A DNA stretch of 64,000 nucleotides from Paracrocinitomix mangrovi (GCF_019740355.2 NZ_CP091819.1:2418001-2482000), one strand, 5' to 3'. Shown: positions 35,643 to 44,180, numbered from the stretch's first letter. A program made the numbers and translations. The notes: a model not told the origin generated them from the sequence alone.

Positions 35643-36432
35643 GAAATACAGAAACAAAATGATCAAAGGAATAATTTACCCCCTTATTAGATTACTTTCT
35701 TTCCTAATAATATTTGGAGTTTACACTTCGCATTCTCAGTCAGAACAGCAAGAAACAATAGATAAAAGAAAGTTAGCTACATCAATGGGGGTTCCGATTT
35801 TTTATACTGGAATTGACCAGATAGAACTTGAAGTACACCAATTAAAGGGTGAGTATAAAAAATTCAACTTATCTATTAAAAAGCATTTAGGTGATGGTAA
35901 TTACAAAACATTATCACGTTTTAATTTCAATGGAAAAGTACCAGAATCATATGTTGTCAATGACTCTTTACAAATTATTGAGGTAAAAGACAGGAATGGT
36001 TATTCATATCTGAGGTGTAGCTATGATTCTTTGGGTCGTTTAACCTCAAAAAGATACTACAAAAAAACAGGGGAACTTAATCAGATTCGTAAATACGAAT
36101 ATAACGAAACTCAAAGAGCCTGCTTTATTACAGAAAGAAACGTTTCTAAAAATGAATTTGTAGAGCGTGATACAATTCATTATGATGAGTTCGGAAGAAC
36201 TGAATCTCGTGTATTATTGAAATACGAAAAATACAAACAGGTGCATTCATATTCTTACAACACGAACAATCTAATAGATACAATTTTTGTTGACAATATA
36301 GGGGGTGACAAAAACGGCTATGCTTTTAAATATGAACTGAACAACTCAATGGACTGGGTTAAAATGTCAATTTATGACTTTACATCAGAAGGAGAATATC
36401 CTGATTATATAATTACAAGAATTTTGGAGTAG
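35641..36432 (+). CDS. Cassette 15 secreted YD-repeat protein
   Basis: A 263-residue protein with a signal peptide (LLSFLIIFGVYTSHSQ) and clear YD-type repeats (YDSLGRLTSKRYYKKTGEL, YDEFGRTESRVL). Related in layout to the cassette genes at 32656 and 36629. ATG 35641 overlaps the R' box of S14 (TTTAGATG); an internal ATG at 35659 would also keep the signal peptide. Confidence 0.7.
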   Translation: MKYRNKMIKGIIYPLIRLLSFLIIFGVYTSHSQSEQQETIDKRKLATSMGVPIFYTGIDQIELEVHQLKGEYKKFNLSIKKHLGDGNYKTLSRFNFNGKVPESYVVNDSLQIIEVKDRNGYSYLRCSYDSLGRLTSKRYYKKTGELNQIRKYEYNETQRACFITERNVSKNEFVERDTIHYDEFGRTESRVLLKYEKYKQVHSYSYNTNNLIDTIFVDNIGGDKNGYAFKYELNNSMDWVKMSIYDFTSEGEYPDYIITRILE

Positions 36433-36448
36433 AAATCTATTTAAATTC

Positions 36449-36611
36449 TTATAACAACTTAGTAAAAAACTGAGCGCTAGATTATAAATTAAGCATAGAC
36501 ACTTCCCTCTTTTGCCAACTCTTCAGATAGCTTTCGGGATCACACGCAATTCAACTACAATTTCATTTTCGTTGAACAAAGTAAATTGTTAGTTTTAAGT
36601 AAACGTTAGCT
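36449..36611 (+). repeat. S15: attC-like site, 163 bp
   Basis: R'' TTATAAC and L'' TAGTAAAAAAC are worn; L' GTTTTAAG and R' GTTAGCT (36605-36611) are clear. It contains a degenerate palindrome TTCAGATAGCTTTCGGGA (36522-36539) and the TTCAAC/GTTGAA hairpin. Confidence 0.65.
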
Positions 36612-36628
36612 ATAATTGGAGACATATC

Positions 36629-37405
36629 ATGAAATCATTCATCTCAACTTGCATTTTTTTCTTTTCACTGCAAATTTCTGGTTTCTCTCAGGTTTCTATT
36701 GACGAACTAAAAAGTCATAAGACTTATGGCACTGTCAAGGAAATAACTTTGACCACAAGCCTTGCTGATAAGAAGGGTAATTTAACTTTTGAATCGCAAG
36801 GCGTTTATAAGTATAATAAGTCAGGAAAATTGAAGCAAGAACTCTGGAGCTTTTCGAACCCTGATAGCTTGAGTTGTAGTTACTTATATGAGTACACCGA
36901 AAACAAACCTTTTTATTCTGTCAAGTACAGTGATTACGAAAACAAATTCACTCATCATATCGAATACAAATTGGACAGTTTGAATAGAATAGTATTCATT
37001 ACGACATTATCTGAATCAAGCGATTCACTTCAACAATTAAGCTATACGTACTCTAATGAAACATGGAGACAAGTTCATGAATTCAATTACTCTTTAGTAC
37101 TTGGACGAAAACTTCTATCACAAACTACATATCTCTACAATGAAAAAGGAATATTAACTGGTCTCTGGACTCACTTCCTGACCGGCACTATCAAGTCACA
37201 AACCATGTACAAATATGATGAACAAGATGTTTTGGTTTCAAGATTTACGCTTTCTTCAAAAAATGAAAATAAAGCCATGAAAAAAATTGAAGATTTAACC
37301 TTCAAGTATGAATTTGACAAGCTTGGGAATTGGATCAAAAGGACGGCCTATGAAAAAAAGAAAATAGTTTACTTAGAAGAAAGAGCAATTACTTATTTTG
37401 AGTAA
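36629..37405 (+). CDS. Cassette 16 secreted YD-repeat-like protein
   Basis: A 258-residue protein with a signal peptide (STCIFFFSLQISGFSQ) and repeats such as GVYKYNKSGKLKQELW, EYKLDSLNRIVFITTL and YLYNEKGILTGLWTHF. The C-terminal FDKLGNWIKRTAYEKKK parallels the gene at 32656. Starts 18 bases after S15. Unknown role. Confidence 0.7.
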   Translation: MKSFISTCIFFFSLQISGFSQVSIDELKSHKTYGTVKEITLTTSLADKKGNLTFESQGVYKYNKSGKLKQELWSFSNPDSLSCSYLYEYTENKPFYSVKYSDYENKFTHHIEYKLDSLNRIVFITTLSESSDSLQQLSYTYSNETWRQVHEFNYSLVLGRKLLSQTTYLYNEKGILTGLWTHFLTGTIKSQTMYKYDEQDVLVSRFTLSSKNENKAMKKIEDLTFKYEFDKLGNWIKRTAYEKKKIVYLEERAITYFE

Positions 37406-37413
37406 TTATAATG

Positions 37414-37515
37414 GCATAAACACAATAGCTAAAGTCCGAAACTTGTGCACAAGCAATTCAACAGACATTTCATTTTCTTTCAACAAAGTAAATTGCTAGT
37501 TTTAGTCATAATTAA
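37414..37515 (+). repeat. S16: attC-like site with lost R' box
   Basis: R'' GCATAAA, spacer CACAATA, L'' GCTAAAG, stem hairpin TTCAAC/TTTCAAC, L' GTTTTAGT. The expected GTTAG is missing; CATAATTAATTGC follows instead. Right edge approximate. Confidence 0.6.
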
Positions 37516-37562
37516 TTGCAATCGTAACGCTTTAAATTAAGAACGTTATCATCAAAAAACCC

Positions 37563-38759
37563 ATGCCAAAGTTCACTTTATTAGTAGGTCTTTTATTAAT
37601 CTTGAGTGGTAAATCATTGGCATGCAGCTGTGAAACTAGGTCAAAAGTCAAAGAAGAAATGGAACAAGCTGAGTACGTTGTATACGGAAAAGTACTGGAC
37701 GTCACATTTGTTCCTGGATACTACTTTCATGAACTTATTACGAAAGACTCAAGCGAAATTCATAAAGAAGATCAGCCACCAAATGCAGAGTTTCTCAAAG
37801 CAACTTTTGTAATTACTCATACATTCAAAGGTAAATCTGAGCTTGACACTATTACTGTTTATACGGATGAGAGTGAACGATCATGCGGTGTTGCATTCCA
37901 AGCAGGAGAAGAATATGTGATTTATGGATGGAGCCGGGAATATTTAGTAGAACGCTATAATCATATATGGCATCCACTAGAAGAACCAGAAGAAATTGGA
38001 TCTATTTGGACGAACTTGTGCACAAGAACAACAAAAGAAGTAAGGTCAGAATTGGCTCAATTAGAAGCCTATTTTACTGAAAATAGAACTACTCAAGTTG
38101 AGCGCTATCGCAGTACCATTAGTCTTACTGAAAATAGAATCTTATTCTGGAATGTCAAAAACCCTGTTGAGTTTGTGGGCCCTGCTAAATATGATTCTCT
38201 TACGATTTTGGTTAATGGTGGAGAATTCTATTCAACAGGATCAAGCACAGGCTACATCATTCCAACAAAAAAGGAAATGCGTTCAATTAAAGTTGATGTA
38301 ATTGGCTTTCTAAATGGGCAAAAAGAATCACTTCTAGCCTTTGATTACAAAGTATTGAGGTTACCTGATCCATCTATTTATATCGGCAATTTTGATCTAA
38401 CATCTGATCTAAATCGACTTAATGATCAATCTCTATTTCAAGAGTTTAGGTTCACTGCTAGATATGATTACACAACAAACTATTTGATAGGAATAACAGA
38501 CTGCAATTTCTCAATAAAAAAATGGACTATACAAGTAGGTAAGCAAGAGATTGTAGGCTCAAACAAAGCGGACTATGATCAACTATTCATAGCTATTACC
38601 AATGCAAAAAAAGGAACTGAAATAAGGTTTCAATCTTTTGAAATAGCAGGACCTGATGGGGCTATGCGAACAATTGATGTGAATACAACCTACCTTAAAA
38701 AAGGCAAAAAAAATGAAGTCATTAAACGCAATTTTTGGAGTCTATCTCCATCTGAATGA
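37563..38759 (+). CDS. Cassette 17 secreted protein: TIMP-like N-terminus and GldM-like C-terminus
   Basis: This 398-residue protein is the largest cargo. After the signal peptide the mature chain starts CSC (Cys21, Cys23), then YVVYGKVLDVTF, strands and further Cys. This is the pattern of the TIMP/netrin-like OB fold. Residues from about 185 resemble the GldM C-terminal domains of the T9SS motor protein: NRILFWNVKNPVEFVGPA, GYIIPTKK, FDYKVLRLPDPSIYIG, and a final KKGKKNEVIKRNFWSL. The fusion is inferred from motifs. It lacks the GldM N-terminal membrane helix, so it is not the motor subunit itself. Confidence 0.65.
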   Translation: MPKFTLLVGLLLILSGKSLACSCETRSKVKEEMEQAEYVVYGKVLDVTFVPGYYFHELITKDSSEIHKEDQPPNAEFLKATFVITHTFKGKSELDTITVYTDESERSCGVAFQAGEEYVIYGWSREYLVERYNHIWHPLEEPEEIGSIWTNLCTRTTKEVRSELAQLEAYFTENRTTQVERYRSTISLTENRILFWNVKNPVEFVGPAKYDSLTILVNGGEFYSTGSSTGYIIPTKKEMRSIKVDVIGFLNGQKESLLAFDYKVLRLPDPSIYIGNFDLTSDLNRLNDQSLFQEFRFTARYDYTTNYLIGITDCNFSIKKWTIQVGKQEIVGSNKADYDQLFIAITNAKKGTEIRFQSFEIAGPDGAMRTIDVNTTYLKKGKKNEVIKRNFWSLSPSE

Positions 38760-38767
38760 TAAAGTTG

Positions 38768-38877
38768 TGCTAGCTCATGAGGTAAAGTGAATGTCTGAAA
38801 CTTGTTCGCGCACAATTCCACTACAATTTCATTTTCGTTGGATAATGTAAATTGTTAGTTTTAGGCAAATGATAATT
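38768..38877 (+). repeat. S17: attC-like site, degenerate, 110 bp
   Basis: R'' TGCTAGC, L'' GGTAAAG, stem AATTCCACTACAATTTCATT, L' GTTTTAGGC, R' GATAATT (38871-38877). Boxes are mutated but the layout is kept. Confidence 0.6.
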
Positions 38878-38881
38878 AAGT

Positions 38882-39649
38882 ATGACCCAAAAGACTTCAG
38901 TGTTAATATCCTTTGCTTTTTTGATTTCGTGTGGAACGAAAACGAGTCCTGAATCTGGAACACATGACCTACAAGAATCTAATTTAGCTGACTCAGTAAT
39001 TACTGAAATGGAAGCAATGACGGACACATCTGAGTTTGAAATTCTTTATTCCGACTCATGTCAATTGCAAGTAAATGTTCTGTACGATTATAACGAGAAT
39101 TTATACTCGAGAGAAGTTGAAGATAGTTTGGAATTACTCTATGAAAAACAAGGGAAATTTCAATTCTATGACAGAAACATTCCAGAAGAAGAAAACTATC
39201 CAGAAACCATTCTTCCCGGTAAGTTGAAACTTCTCCAAGGCGGAGTTAAAGCTTCATTATGCCCAAAATTAGAATTTGAATTTATGAACGGAATTCTTCA
39301 AGTTTCAAATGATACTTGCATAAGTAAAAACCCGCATAATTTAAGCACTAGTTTCAGTTCAGCATTTAAAACTGATGAGACAACTATAAATAATCGTATC
39401 TATCAAGATATTGGCTATATCTACATTACACCCACTAAGGACTATCATGAATGTGAAGACATACAAATTAGATCCTTCAAATGGCAAACTTGGTCGCACG
39501 GAAGTGTTGAAATTAAAGGCTTACGTAATTTCGAAATGTTTCTTGTTGATGCTGACGGAGATGACATAGATGAAATCTACCTTATCACATTTGATCAGCT
39601 GCACTACCTTGAAAAAGTTGTGAGCTTAAAACTGCGCCTAACACAGTAG
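38882..39649 (+). CDS. Cassette 18 lipoprotein, unknown function
   Basis: A 255-residue protein with lipobox LISC (Cys17) after a short hydrophobic stretch. The mature part is acidic at first (SPESGTHDLQESNLADS) and ends with VDADGDDIDEIYLITF, a Ca-binding-like acidic loop. The last residues LTQ and the TAG stop are encoded by the R''/spacer of S18, as in cassette 13. Starts 5 bases after S17. No family recognised. Confidence 0.65.
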   Translation: MTQKTSVLISFAFLISCGTKTSPESGTHDLQESNLADSVITEMEAMTDTSEFEILYSDSCQLQVNVLYDYNENLYSREVEDSLELLYEKQGKFQFYDRNIPEEENYPETILPGKLKLLQGGVKASLCPKLEFEFMNGILQVSNDTCISKNPHNLSTSFSSAFKTDETTINNRIYQDIGYIYITPTKDYHECEDIQIRSFKWQTWSHGSVEIKGLRNFEMFLVDADGDDIDEIYLITFDQLHYLEKVVSLKLRLTQ

Positions 39650-39737
39650 CTAAAGTCCGAAACTTGTGCACAAGCAATTCAACAGACATTTCTTTTTCGT
39701 TGAACAAAGTAAATTGCTAGTTTTAGGTAAACATGAG
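39636..39737 (+). repeat. S18: attC-like site, R' worn
   Basis: R'' GCCTAAC, spacer ACAGTA, L'' GCTAAAG, TTCAAC/GTTGAA hairpin, L' GTTTTAGG. The R' position reads CATGAGT and supplies a possible start codon. Right edge approximate. Confidence 0.65.
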
Positions 39738-39786
39738 TAATAATAACTTAGTCGTTACTTTATTCAGTTTTTGCGTTTTAGCAACA

Positions 39787-40416
39787 ATGAAATTTTTTCT
39801 ACTTATATCACCATTTTTTGTACTTCTTAGCTGTAATAATGTGAATTTGAGTGAAGAACCTAAGTCAAATGAAGGTTTATTTTACCCTGATACTGTTCAA
39901 TTCGAACAAATTAGCACTAAAATTCTACTGGATGACAATGATATTTTTGATACTATTTACACAACTTACTCATCAACTTTTTGCGGATTACAATGGCGAG
40001 GAATTAAGCTTTCCAATAGCAACTATTTTAATGAAGACACTATAAAAAGTTGGCAATTTCATCAATTAGATTCAATGCATTTTATGGTATTCGATTATTC
40101 AATTGGACATTCTGAATTCATTAACACTCACATGATGTCAAGCATAAATGCAAAAACTGAAGCATTTTTAGTTACCTGGGATAGTAATATTAAAGATATG
40201 GATACTATATGGACAGAACACTTATACGGATTTCCATGTGGTAATTATCTATTAGAAACAGAATTGGACAATTCTTATGATCTTATATATTACAAGAAAA
40301 TAGCACAAATAGACACCATAAGTTTTGGAGTTAGTTGCATATATAAAGGAAATAACACAAAAGACAAGTTAGATCAGTTTACAAATATTATTGAAAGTGT
40401 AGTTATTAGAAATTGA
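39787..40416 (+). CDS. Cassette 19 lipoprotein, unknown function
   Basis: From ATG 39787 the product is a 209-residue lipoprotein with lipobox LLSC (residue 16) directly after a clean hydrophobic signal. The longer frame from 39733 starts inside the worn R' of S18 and adds 18 residues that weaken the signal. Contains several Trp and Cys residues (STFCGLQWRG, GFPCGNYLL). No family recognised. Confidence 0.6.
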   Translation: MKFFLLISPFFVLLSCNNVNLSEEPKSNEGLFYPDTVQFEQISTKILLDDNDIFDTIYTTYSSTFCGLQWRGIKLSNSNYFNEDTIKSWQFHQLDSMHFMVFDYSIGHSEFINTHMMSSINAKTEAFLVTWDSNIKDMDTIWTEHLYGFPCGNYLLETELDNSYDLIYYKKIAQIDTISFGVSCIYKGNNTKDKLDQFTNIIESVVIRN

Positions 40417-40437
40417 ACTTAAGACAATTGTAAAGCG
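40417..40437 (+). repeat. S19: remnant left half of an attC-like site
   Basis: TTAAGAC-AATTG-TAAAGCG after the stop of cassette 19 keeps the R''/L'' spacing, but no L' or R' follows before the reversed gene. Confidence 0.4.
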
Positions 40438-40515
40438 ATTATTCTGGGGATTTTTATAAAACATAAATCACCTTGGCATATACCTTTCTTTGTTCAGATG
40501 TCATGGTTAACTCAG

Positions 40516-41121
40516 TTATCTGCCTATTAATTTTGAAAGAATCCAGTCTGTTGACCAATAAGCAGTGAGCATTGTTTTGGACAACATGAAATACATCCTT
40601 CTTTGTTCATCCAAATAATTATCTCTTGTTTCAGTTGTGGGATAGCCTACACCATACATTTTTAAAACGCGAAGAATTAAATCCTTGTCAATGATATCAC
40701 TTTCTTGAATCATCTTTACGTATTCCTTATAATCTACATCAAAATGTCCCTTGTGAGCATACAGCTCACGTTTCCCTTTATAAACTTGAAAGACAGAATC
40801 TTTGAGAGTTATATAGTATTTGTTCAGAACAGGAGAAATTAATTGAAAAGAAGGTTCAATTGCCCATTTACCATTTTTTTTAATGATACCGTACCGATTC
40901 GAAGTGTCAGCCACTGTAGTTAAATTACAATTAAAACCAAAAGCTTTGCGAAACTGGGCACCAACTATTATTCTCTCATTTTTTTTAAACCCTGTTAAAT
41001 TATTTGAATCCATGAAAATAGTTGGTTTAGAGACACTGATGTAAGAAGAATCCGTGTATTTCTGGGTTAAGGAATAGTGAACCGATAAAACAGAAAGTAG
41101 TATTAGCAAAATCCTATACAT
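40516..41121 (-). CDS. Cassette 20 secreted WG-repeat-like protein, reversed
   Basis: The only gene in the array on the minus strand. The 201-residue product has a signal peptide (ILLILLSVLSVHYSLTQ) and one WG-like repeat (RYGIIKKNGKWAIEPSFQLI). WG repeats occur in secreted proteins of Bacteroidota; role unknown. It reads against the array and ends near the S19 remnant, which suggests inversion or insertion of a non-cassette piece, or a cassette with its gene reversed. Confidence 0.65.
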   Translation of the reverse strand: MYRILLILLSVLSVHYSLTQKYTDSSYISVSKPTIFMDSNNLTGFKKNERIIVGAQFRKAFGFNCNLTTVADTSNRYGIIKKNGKWAIEPSFQLISPVLNKYYITLKDSVFQVYKGKRELYAHKGHFDVDYKEYVKMIQESDIIDKDLILRVLKMYGVGYPTTETRDNYLDEQRRMYFMLSKTMLTAYWSTDWILSKLIGR

Positions 41122-41141
41122 TGCATAAATTTAAAAACTAA

Positions 41142-41266
41142 TGCCAACAAAATAACTAAAGCGAATACCTTACTTTTGTACCAACTCTCCCGATAGCTAT
41201 CGGGATCGCACGCATTTTCATTTTCGTTGAACAAAGTAAATTGCTAGTTTTAGGTAAACGTTAGCA
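41142..41266 (+). repeat. S20: attC-like site, 125 bp
   Basis: R'' TGCCAAC, spacer AAAATA, L'' ACTAAAG, L' GTTTTAGG, R' GTTAGCA (41260-41266). The loop contains a perfect TCCCGATAGCTATCGGGA at 41188-41205. Confidence 0.75.
41188..41205. repeat. 18-bp perfect palindrome TCCCGATAGCTATCGGGA
   Basis: Fourth perfect copy, inside the variable part of S20. Degenerate copies occupy the same part of S4, S7, S8 and S15. Confidence 0.85.
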
Positions 41267-41276
41267 ATAATTGGAT

Positions 41277-41717
41277 ATGAATAAACGGACTGGCATTATA
41301 TTAAGATCATTTGCTAGAGTTTCTGTCTTACCAATTCTTGTATTTTCTATTACTTCATGGTTGATATTAAAATTTGTCGAACCTGGAACTTACCATTCTG
41401 GTTGTTTAGATTCTCCTGAGGAAACTCGAACAGATTTGGTTGAAGCCATATTCTTGGTGCTAATTTATCTAGGGACAACACCCTTAGTTTTATTGAATTT
41501 CAGCGAAAAAATAGTTACAAAACAAACCATACGGATCTCAGTATTATTGATGCCATTAATTCCGGTATTGATAGGGCTTTTTTCAATAACAGTTCCACAG
41601 TTAATTTATTATGATGCAAGAGTTTTTATGTATCTGTCAATTTCTGCCGTCATAACTACTATCATCATTCTCTGGAATGCCAGATCAGTAAATCGGGAAC
41701 TGAAAAAAATCCGCTAA
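41277..41717 (+). CDS. Cassette 21 membrane protein, four predicted spans
   Basis: A 146-residue protein with four hydrophobic segments (VSVLPILVFSITSWLILKF, AIFLVLIYLGTTPLVLL, LLMPLIPVLIGLFSI, YLSISAVITTIIILW), similar in plan to cassette 4. ATG 41277 follows R' of S20 by 11 bases. The stop is the TAA inside the R'' box CGCTAAC of S21. Cassette ends GTTAGCA/CGCTAAC differ at one base. No family recognised. Confidence 0.65.
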   Translation: MNKRTGIILRSFARVSVLPILVFSITSWLILKFVEPGTYHSGCLDSPEETRTDLVEAIFLVLIYLGTTPLVLLNFSEKIVTKQTIRISVLLMPLIPVLIGLFSITVPQLIYYDARVFMYLSISAVITTIIILWNARSVNRELKKIR

Positions 41718-41791
41718 CCTATTAGGTAATTCAATTGCTATTTCATTTTCGTTGAACGAAGTAAATTGTTAGTTTTAGGTAAAAGTTAGCA
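41712..41791 (+). repeat. S21: attC-like site, 80 bp
   Basis: R'' CGCTAAC, spacer CTATTA, L'' GGTAA, a shortened stem, L' GTTTTAGG, R' GTTAGCA (41785-41791). The shortest full site. Confidence 0.75.
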
Positions 41792-41805
41792 TTCATTAGC
41801 CCAAT

Positions 41806-42759
41806 ATGAAAAAGATCAATATATACATACTTCTTACTGTCTTGCTATTTGCTTGTTCAAATGCCACAAATGATAATAATGAAACGGAAAAAGAAAAACT
41901 AGGTGAGAACACTTACGAGCATGACCTTAGTTCTTTCAAATCCAAAATCAAGCAAAATGGTTTCGTCTCGGACGGAAAAACACCAGAACCACCTAGCGAG
42001 CTATTCAGTTTAGTTAAATATGAATCTGAAGTTGGTTCATTAGATGCTTACCTCAGTGCTAATGTCGATACAAGTCGTAAAAACCCGATAATTATTTGGG
42101 CACATGGTGGATTCGGTGGTATTGGAAGCTGGTTTTGGGAATATGGAAGTTACACCCAGCCCTTTGTTGATGCTCAAATACCTGTTATGTGTCCATCTTG
42201 GAGAGGCGAAAACGAAAATCCCGGAGAATATGAAATGTTTTTGGGTGAGGTTCATGATTTTAAAATGGCAATTGATTATGCAAAAGAATTACCATATGTT
42301 GACACTAACCGAATATATGTGGCCGGTCATAGTACTGGCGGAACTCTTGCAATTTTAGTTTCACTTTTATCTAATGATATTCGTGCAACATTTTCGTTTG
42401 GTGGTGCTCCAGACATTTACGCAGTTGTTGAAAATGGAGAAGGGTATGGAAATACTCCTTTTAAATATTCTAACAAAGATGAATCATTCGTGAGATCCTC
42501 TATTAATTATGTCAAAGACATCAAAAATTCAATTTTCTATTTTGAAGGCGAGGAGTCATTTTATCCAGAATATGCTAATGAAATGGAATCAAAAGCCACA
42601 GCATTGAACAAACCATTTAATTCAATCATAATTCCCGGAGAGACTCATTTTAGCGTTGTTCTTCCTATAGAGGAACTTATTGTTCAAAAAATTCTATCTG
42701 ATACAACTCAGAAATTAACGATAGACTTTACTGATTCTGAAGTGTTAGAACTGTTTTGA
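41806..42759 (+). CDS. Cassette 22 alpha/beta-hydrolase lipoprotein (S9 peptidase-like)
   Basis: The 317-residue protein is a lipoprotein (lipobox FACS, Cys17) with an alpha/beta-hydrolase fold. The oxyanion motif is AHGG (residues 99-102), the nucleophile elbow is GHSTGG (Ser176) and the catalytic His is probably His281 in PGETHFS. The acidic member may lie in FEGEESF. The layout matches prolyl-oligopeptidase-like S9 enzymes and esterases; substrate unknown. One of the few cassette genes with a recognisable enzyme fold. Confidence 0.8.
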   Translation: MKKINIYILLTVLLFACSNATNDNNETEKEKLGENTYEHDLSSFKSKIKQNGFVSDGKTPEPPSELFSLVKYESEVGSLDAYLSANVDTSRKNPIIIWAHGGFGGIGSWFWEYGSYTQPFVDAQIPVMCPSWRGENENPGEYEMFLGEVHDFKMAIDYAKELPYVDTNRIYVAGHSTGGTLAILVSLLSNDIRATFSFGGAPDIYAVVENGEGYGNTPFKYSNKDESFVRSSINYVKDIKNSIFYFEGEESFYPEYANEMESKATALNKPFNSIIIPGETHFSVVLPIEELIVQKILSDTTQKLTIDFTDSEVLELF

Positions 42760-42767
42760 AAAACTTC

Positions 42768-42877
42768 ACCTAACATATTAGTAAAAGCTAAGGTTCGAAA
42801 CTTTTTCAAAAGCAACATAACTACTATTTCATTTTCGTTGAACAAAGTAAATTGCTAGTTTTAGGTAAAAGATAACC
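42768..42877 (+). repeat. S22: attC-like site, 110 bp
   Basis: R'' ACCTAAC, spacer ATATTA, L'' GTAAAAG, L' GTTTTAGG, R' GATAACC (42871-42877, T to A at position 2). Stem hairpin partly kept (GTTGAA only). Confidence 0.65.
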
Positions 42878-42894
42878 GTAACTACCCAAAACTG

Positions 42895-43581
42895 ATGAGA
42901 TTTTTATTATTTGCAACTTTTGGAATTGCCTTATTGCTAATCTCCTGTTCATCTGATCAACAGCAGAACAGGCGAGATTATTTTTATCAAATAGATGAGT
43001 TTAAAACACCAAAAGTACTGGTGTATGAACAAGAAAACAATCCATTCGGAACACAAAAACAATACTTCGTAATAAAACAAAAATCGGAGAGTGCTCTTGA
43101 CATTGAAATCATCCAAGAAGAATTAGGAACATTTCAGGAGTTAACGGATGAGTACACTGAAAAGGGAGTATCATTGTATAGTTCGGCACATTACTTCCCT
43201 GAAGGGAATAGAACTGAAGAAGAAATCATAATGAATCAAATATTTTCGTTTGATTCAGACACAATTGGAAATCTCAAAACTCAATTTCAGGACAAATACA
43301 CAAAGGAAATGGTAATCGACGAAACGTTCTGGATATTTAAGAGTTATGATCTAGATAGCATGAACAATGAAATTATGATTACCGAGGGACTTTATACACG
43401 AGAGAGAAAACTATATGACACTAGCAGTTACTGGCATCAAGAAATTCCATTGGAAATAATCTATACAAAAGGGATAGGTCCCACTCGAATTACCTACAAT
43501 GCAGGGCCCAAACAAACTCAGCTGCGCTATATCAAATCCATCACATTGAGCGAATTTGAAAAACTACAAGTAACTCAGTAG
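42895..43581 (+). CDS. Cassette 23 lipoprotein, unknown function
   Basis: A 228-residue protein with lipobox LISC (Cys18). The mature part is rich in Gln and Glu with several aromatic strands; no family recognised. The last residues VTQ and the TAG stop are encoded by R'' and spacer of S23 (GTAACTCAGTAG), the third case of this tail. Starts 18 bases after S22. Confidence 0.65.
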   Translation: MRFLLFATFGIALLLISCSSDQQQNRRDYFYQIDEFKTPKVLVYEQENNPFGTQKQYFVIKQKSESALDIEIIQEELGTFQELTDEYTEKGVSLYSSAHYFPEGNRTEEEIIMNQIFSFDSDTIGNLKTQFQDKYTKEMVIDETFWIFKSYDLDSMNNEIMITEGLYTRERKLYDTSSYWHQEIPLEIIYTKGIGPTRITYNAGPKQTQLRYIKSITLSEFEKLQVTQ

Positions 43582-43677
43582 GTAAAGTATACTTCTAACA
43601 TTTGTTTACATTCAACACAACTACAATAACAATTTCATAGAACAAAGTAAATTGTTAGCTTTAGCTTAACGTTATGC
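43568..43677 (+). repeat. S23: attC-like site, 110 bp
   Basis: R'' AAGTAAC, spacer TCAGTA, L'' GGTAAAG, L' CTTTAGC, R' GTTATGC (43671-43677). Confidence 0.7.
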
Positions 43678-43685
43678 ACTAGCGT

Positions 43686-44180
43686 ATGGACTTGATAGAA
43701 AGTATCGGAAATAGAAAAGTAGGTAGAAAATTGATTCATCCTATTGGTCCAAAACAAATTTCAGAATTGCTTGCTGGGATTCCTCAATTTACAGAAATGA
43801 CTATTTTCTTTAAAGACAATTTAGGTGATCCTATCGGAGAAAAAAGGCCTGGTTGGGAGCATAAAAAACTTAAAGGAAATTCTACAGTATATCTAAAATT
43901 CAGGAACCTAATAGATGTAAGCTATAATGGACTGACAGAGAATTGGGCTTTATACATGTTTCCGTTTCATATGGAACAGAGCAAGAAAGCCAAAAATTTT
44001 ATAGTTAAAACCGGACTAATTGTAGCGAAAAATTGGCTAGTAGAAAATCGTGAGGAAACATGGCGCGAAGGTCATAGACATTTAATAGTCGGAGTAACAG
44101 AAGACCTTTCCGAATTCTGCATTTTCGAAACACATGGAGAAAGGATTGTTAGCAAAGAAAAACATTATATAACCCTATAG
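43686..44180 (+). CDS. Cassette 24 protein, unknown function
   Basis: A 164-residue soluble protein, basic overall, with Trp-rich stretches (GLTENWALYMFPF, ETWREGHRHLIVGV). It has no signal peptide and no family I can name. It starts 9 bases after S23. The stop TAG and the last residues ITL come from R''/spacer of S24 (ATAACCCTATAG). Confidence 0.6.
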   Translation: MDLIESIGNRKVGRKLIHPIGPKQISELLAGIPQFTEMTIFFKDNLGDPIGEKRPGWEHKKLKGNSTVYLKFRNLIDVSYNGLTENWALYMFPFHMEQSKKAKNFIVKTGLIVAKNWLVENREETWREGHRHLIVGVTEDLSEFCIFETHGERIVSKEKHYITL

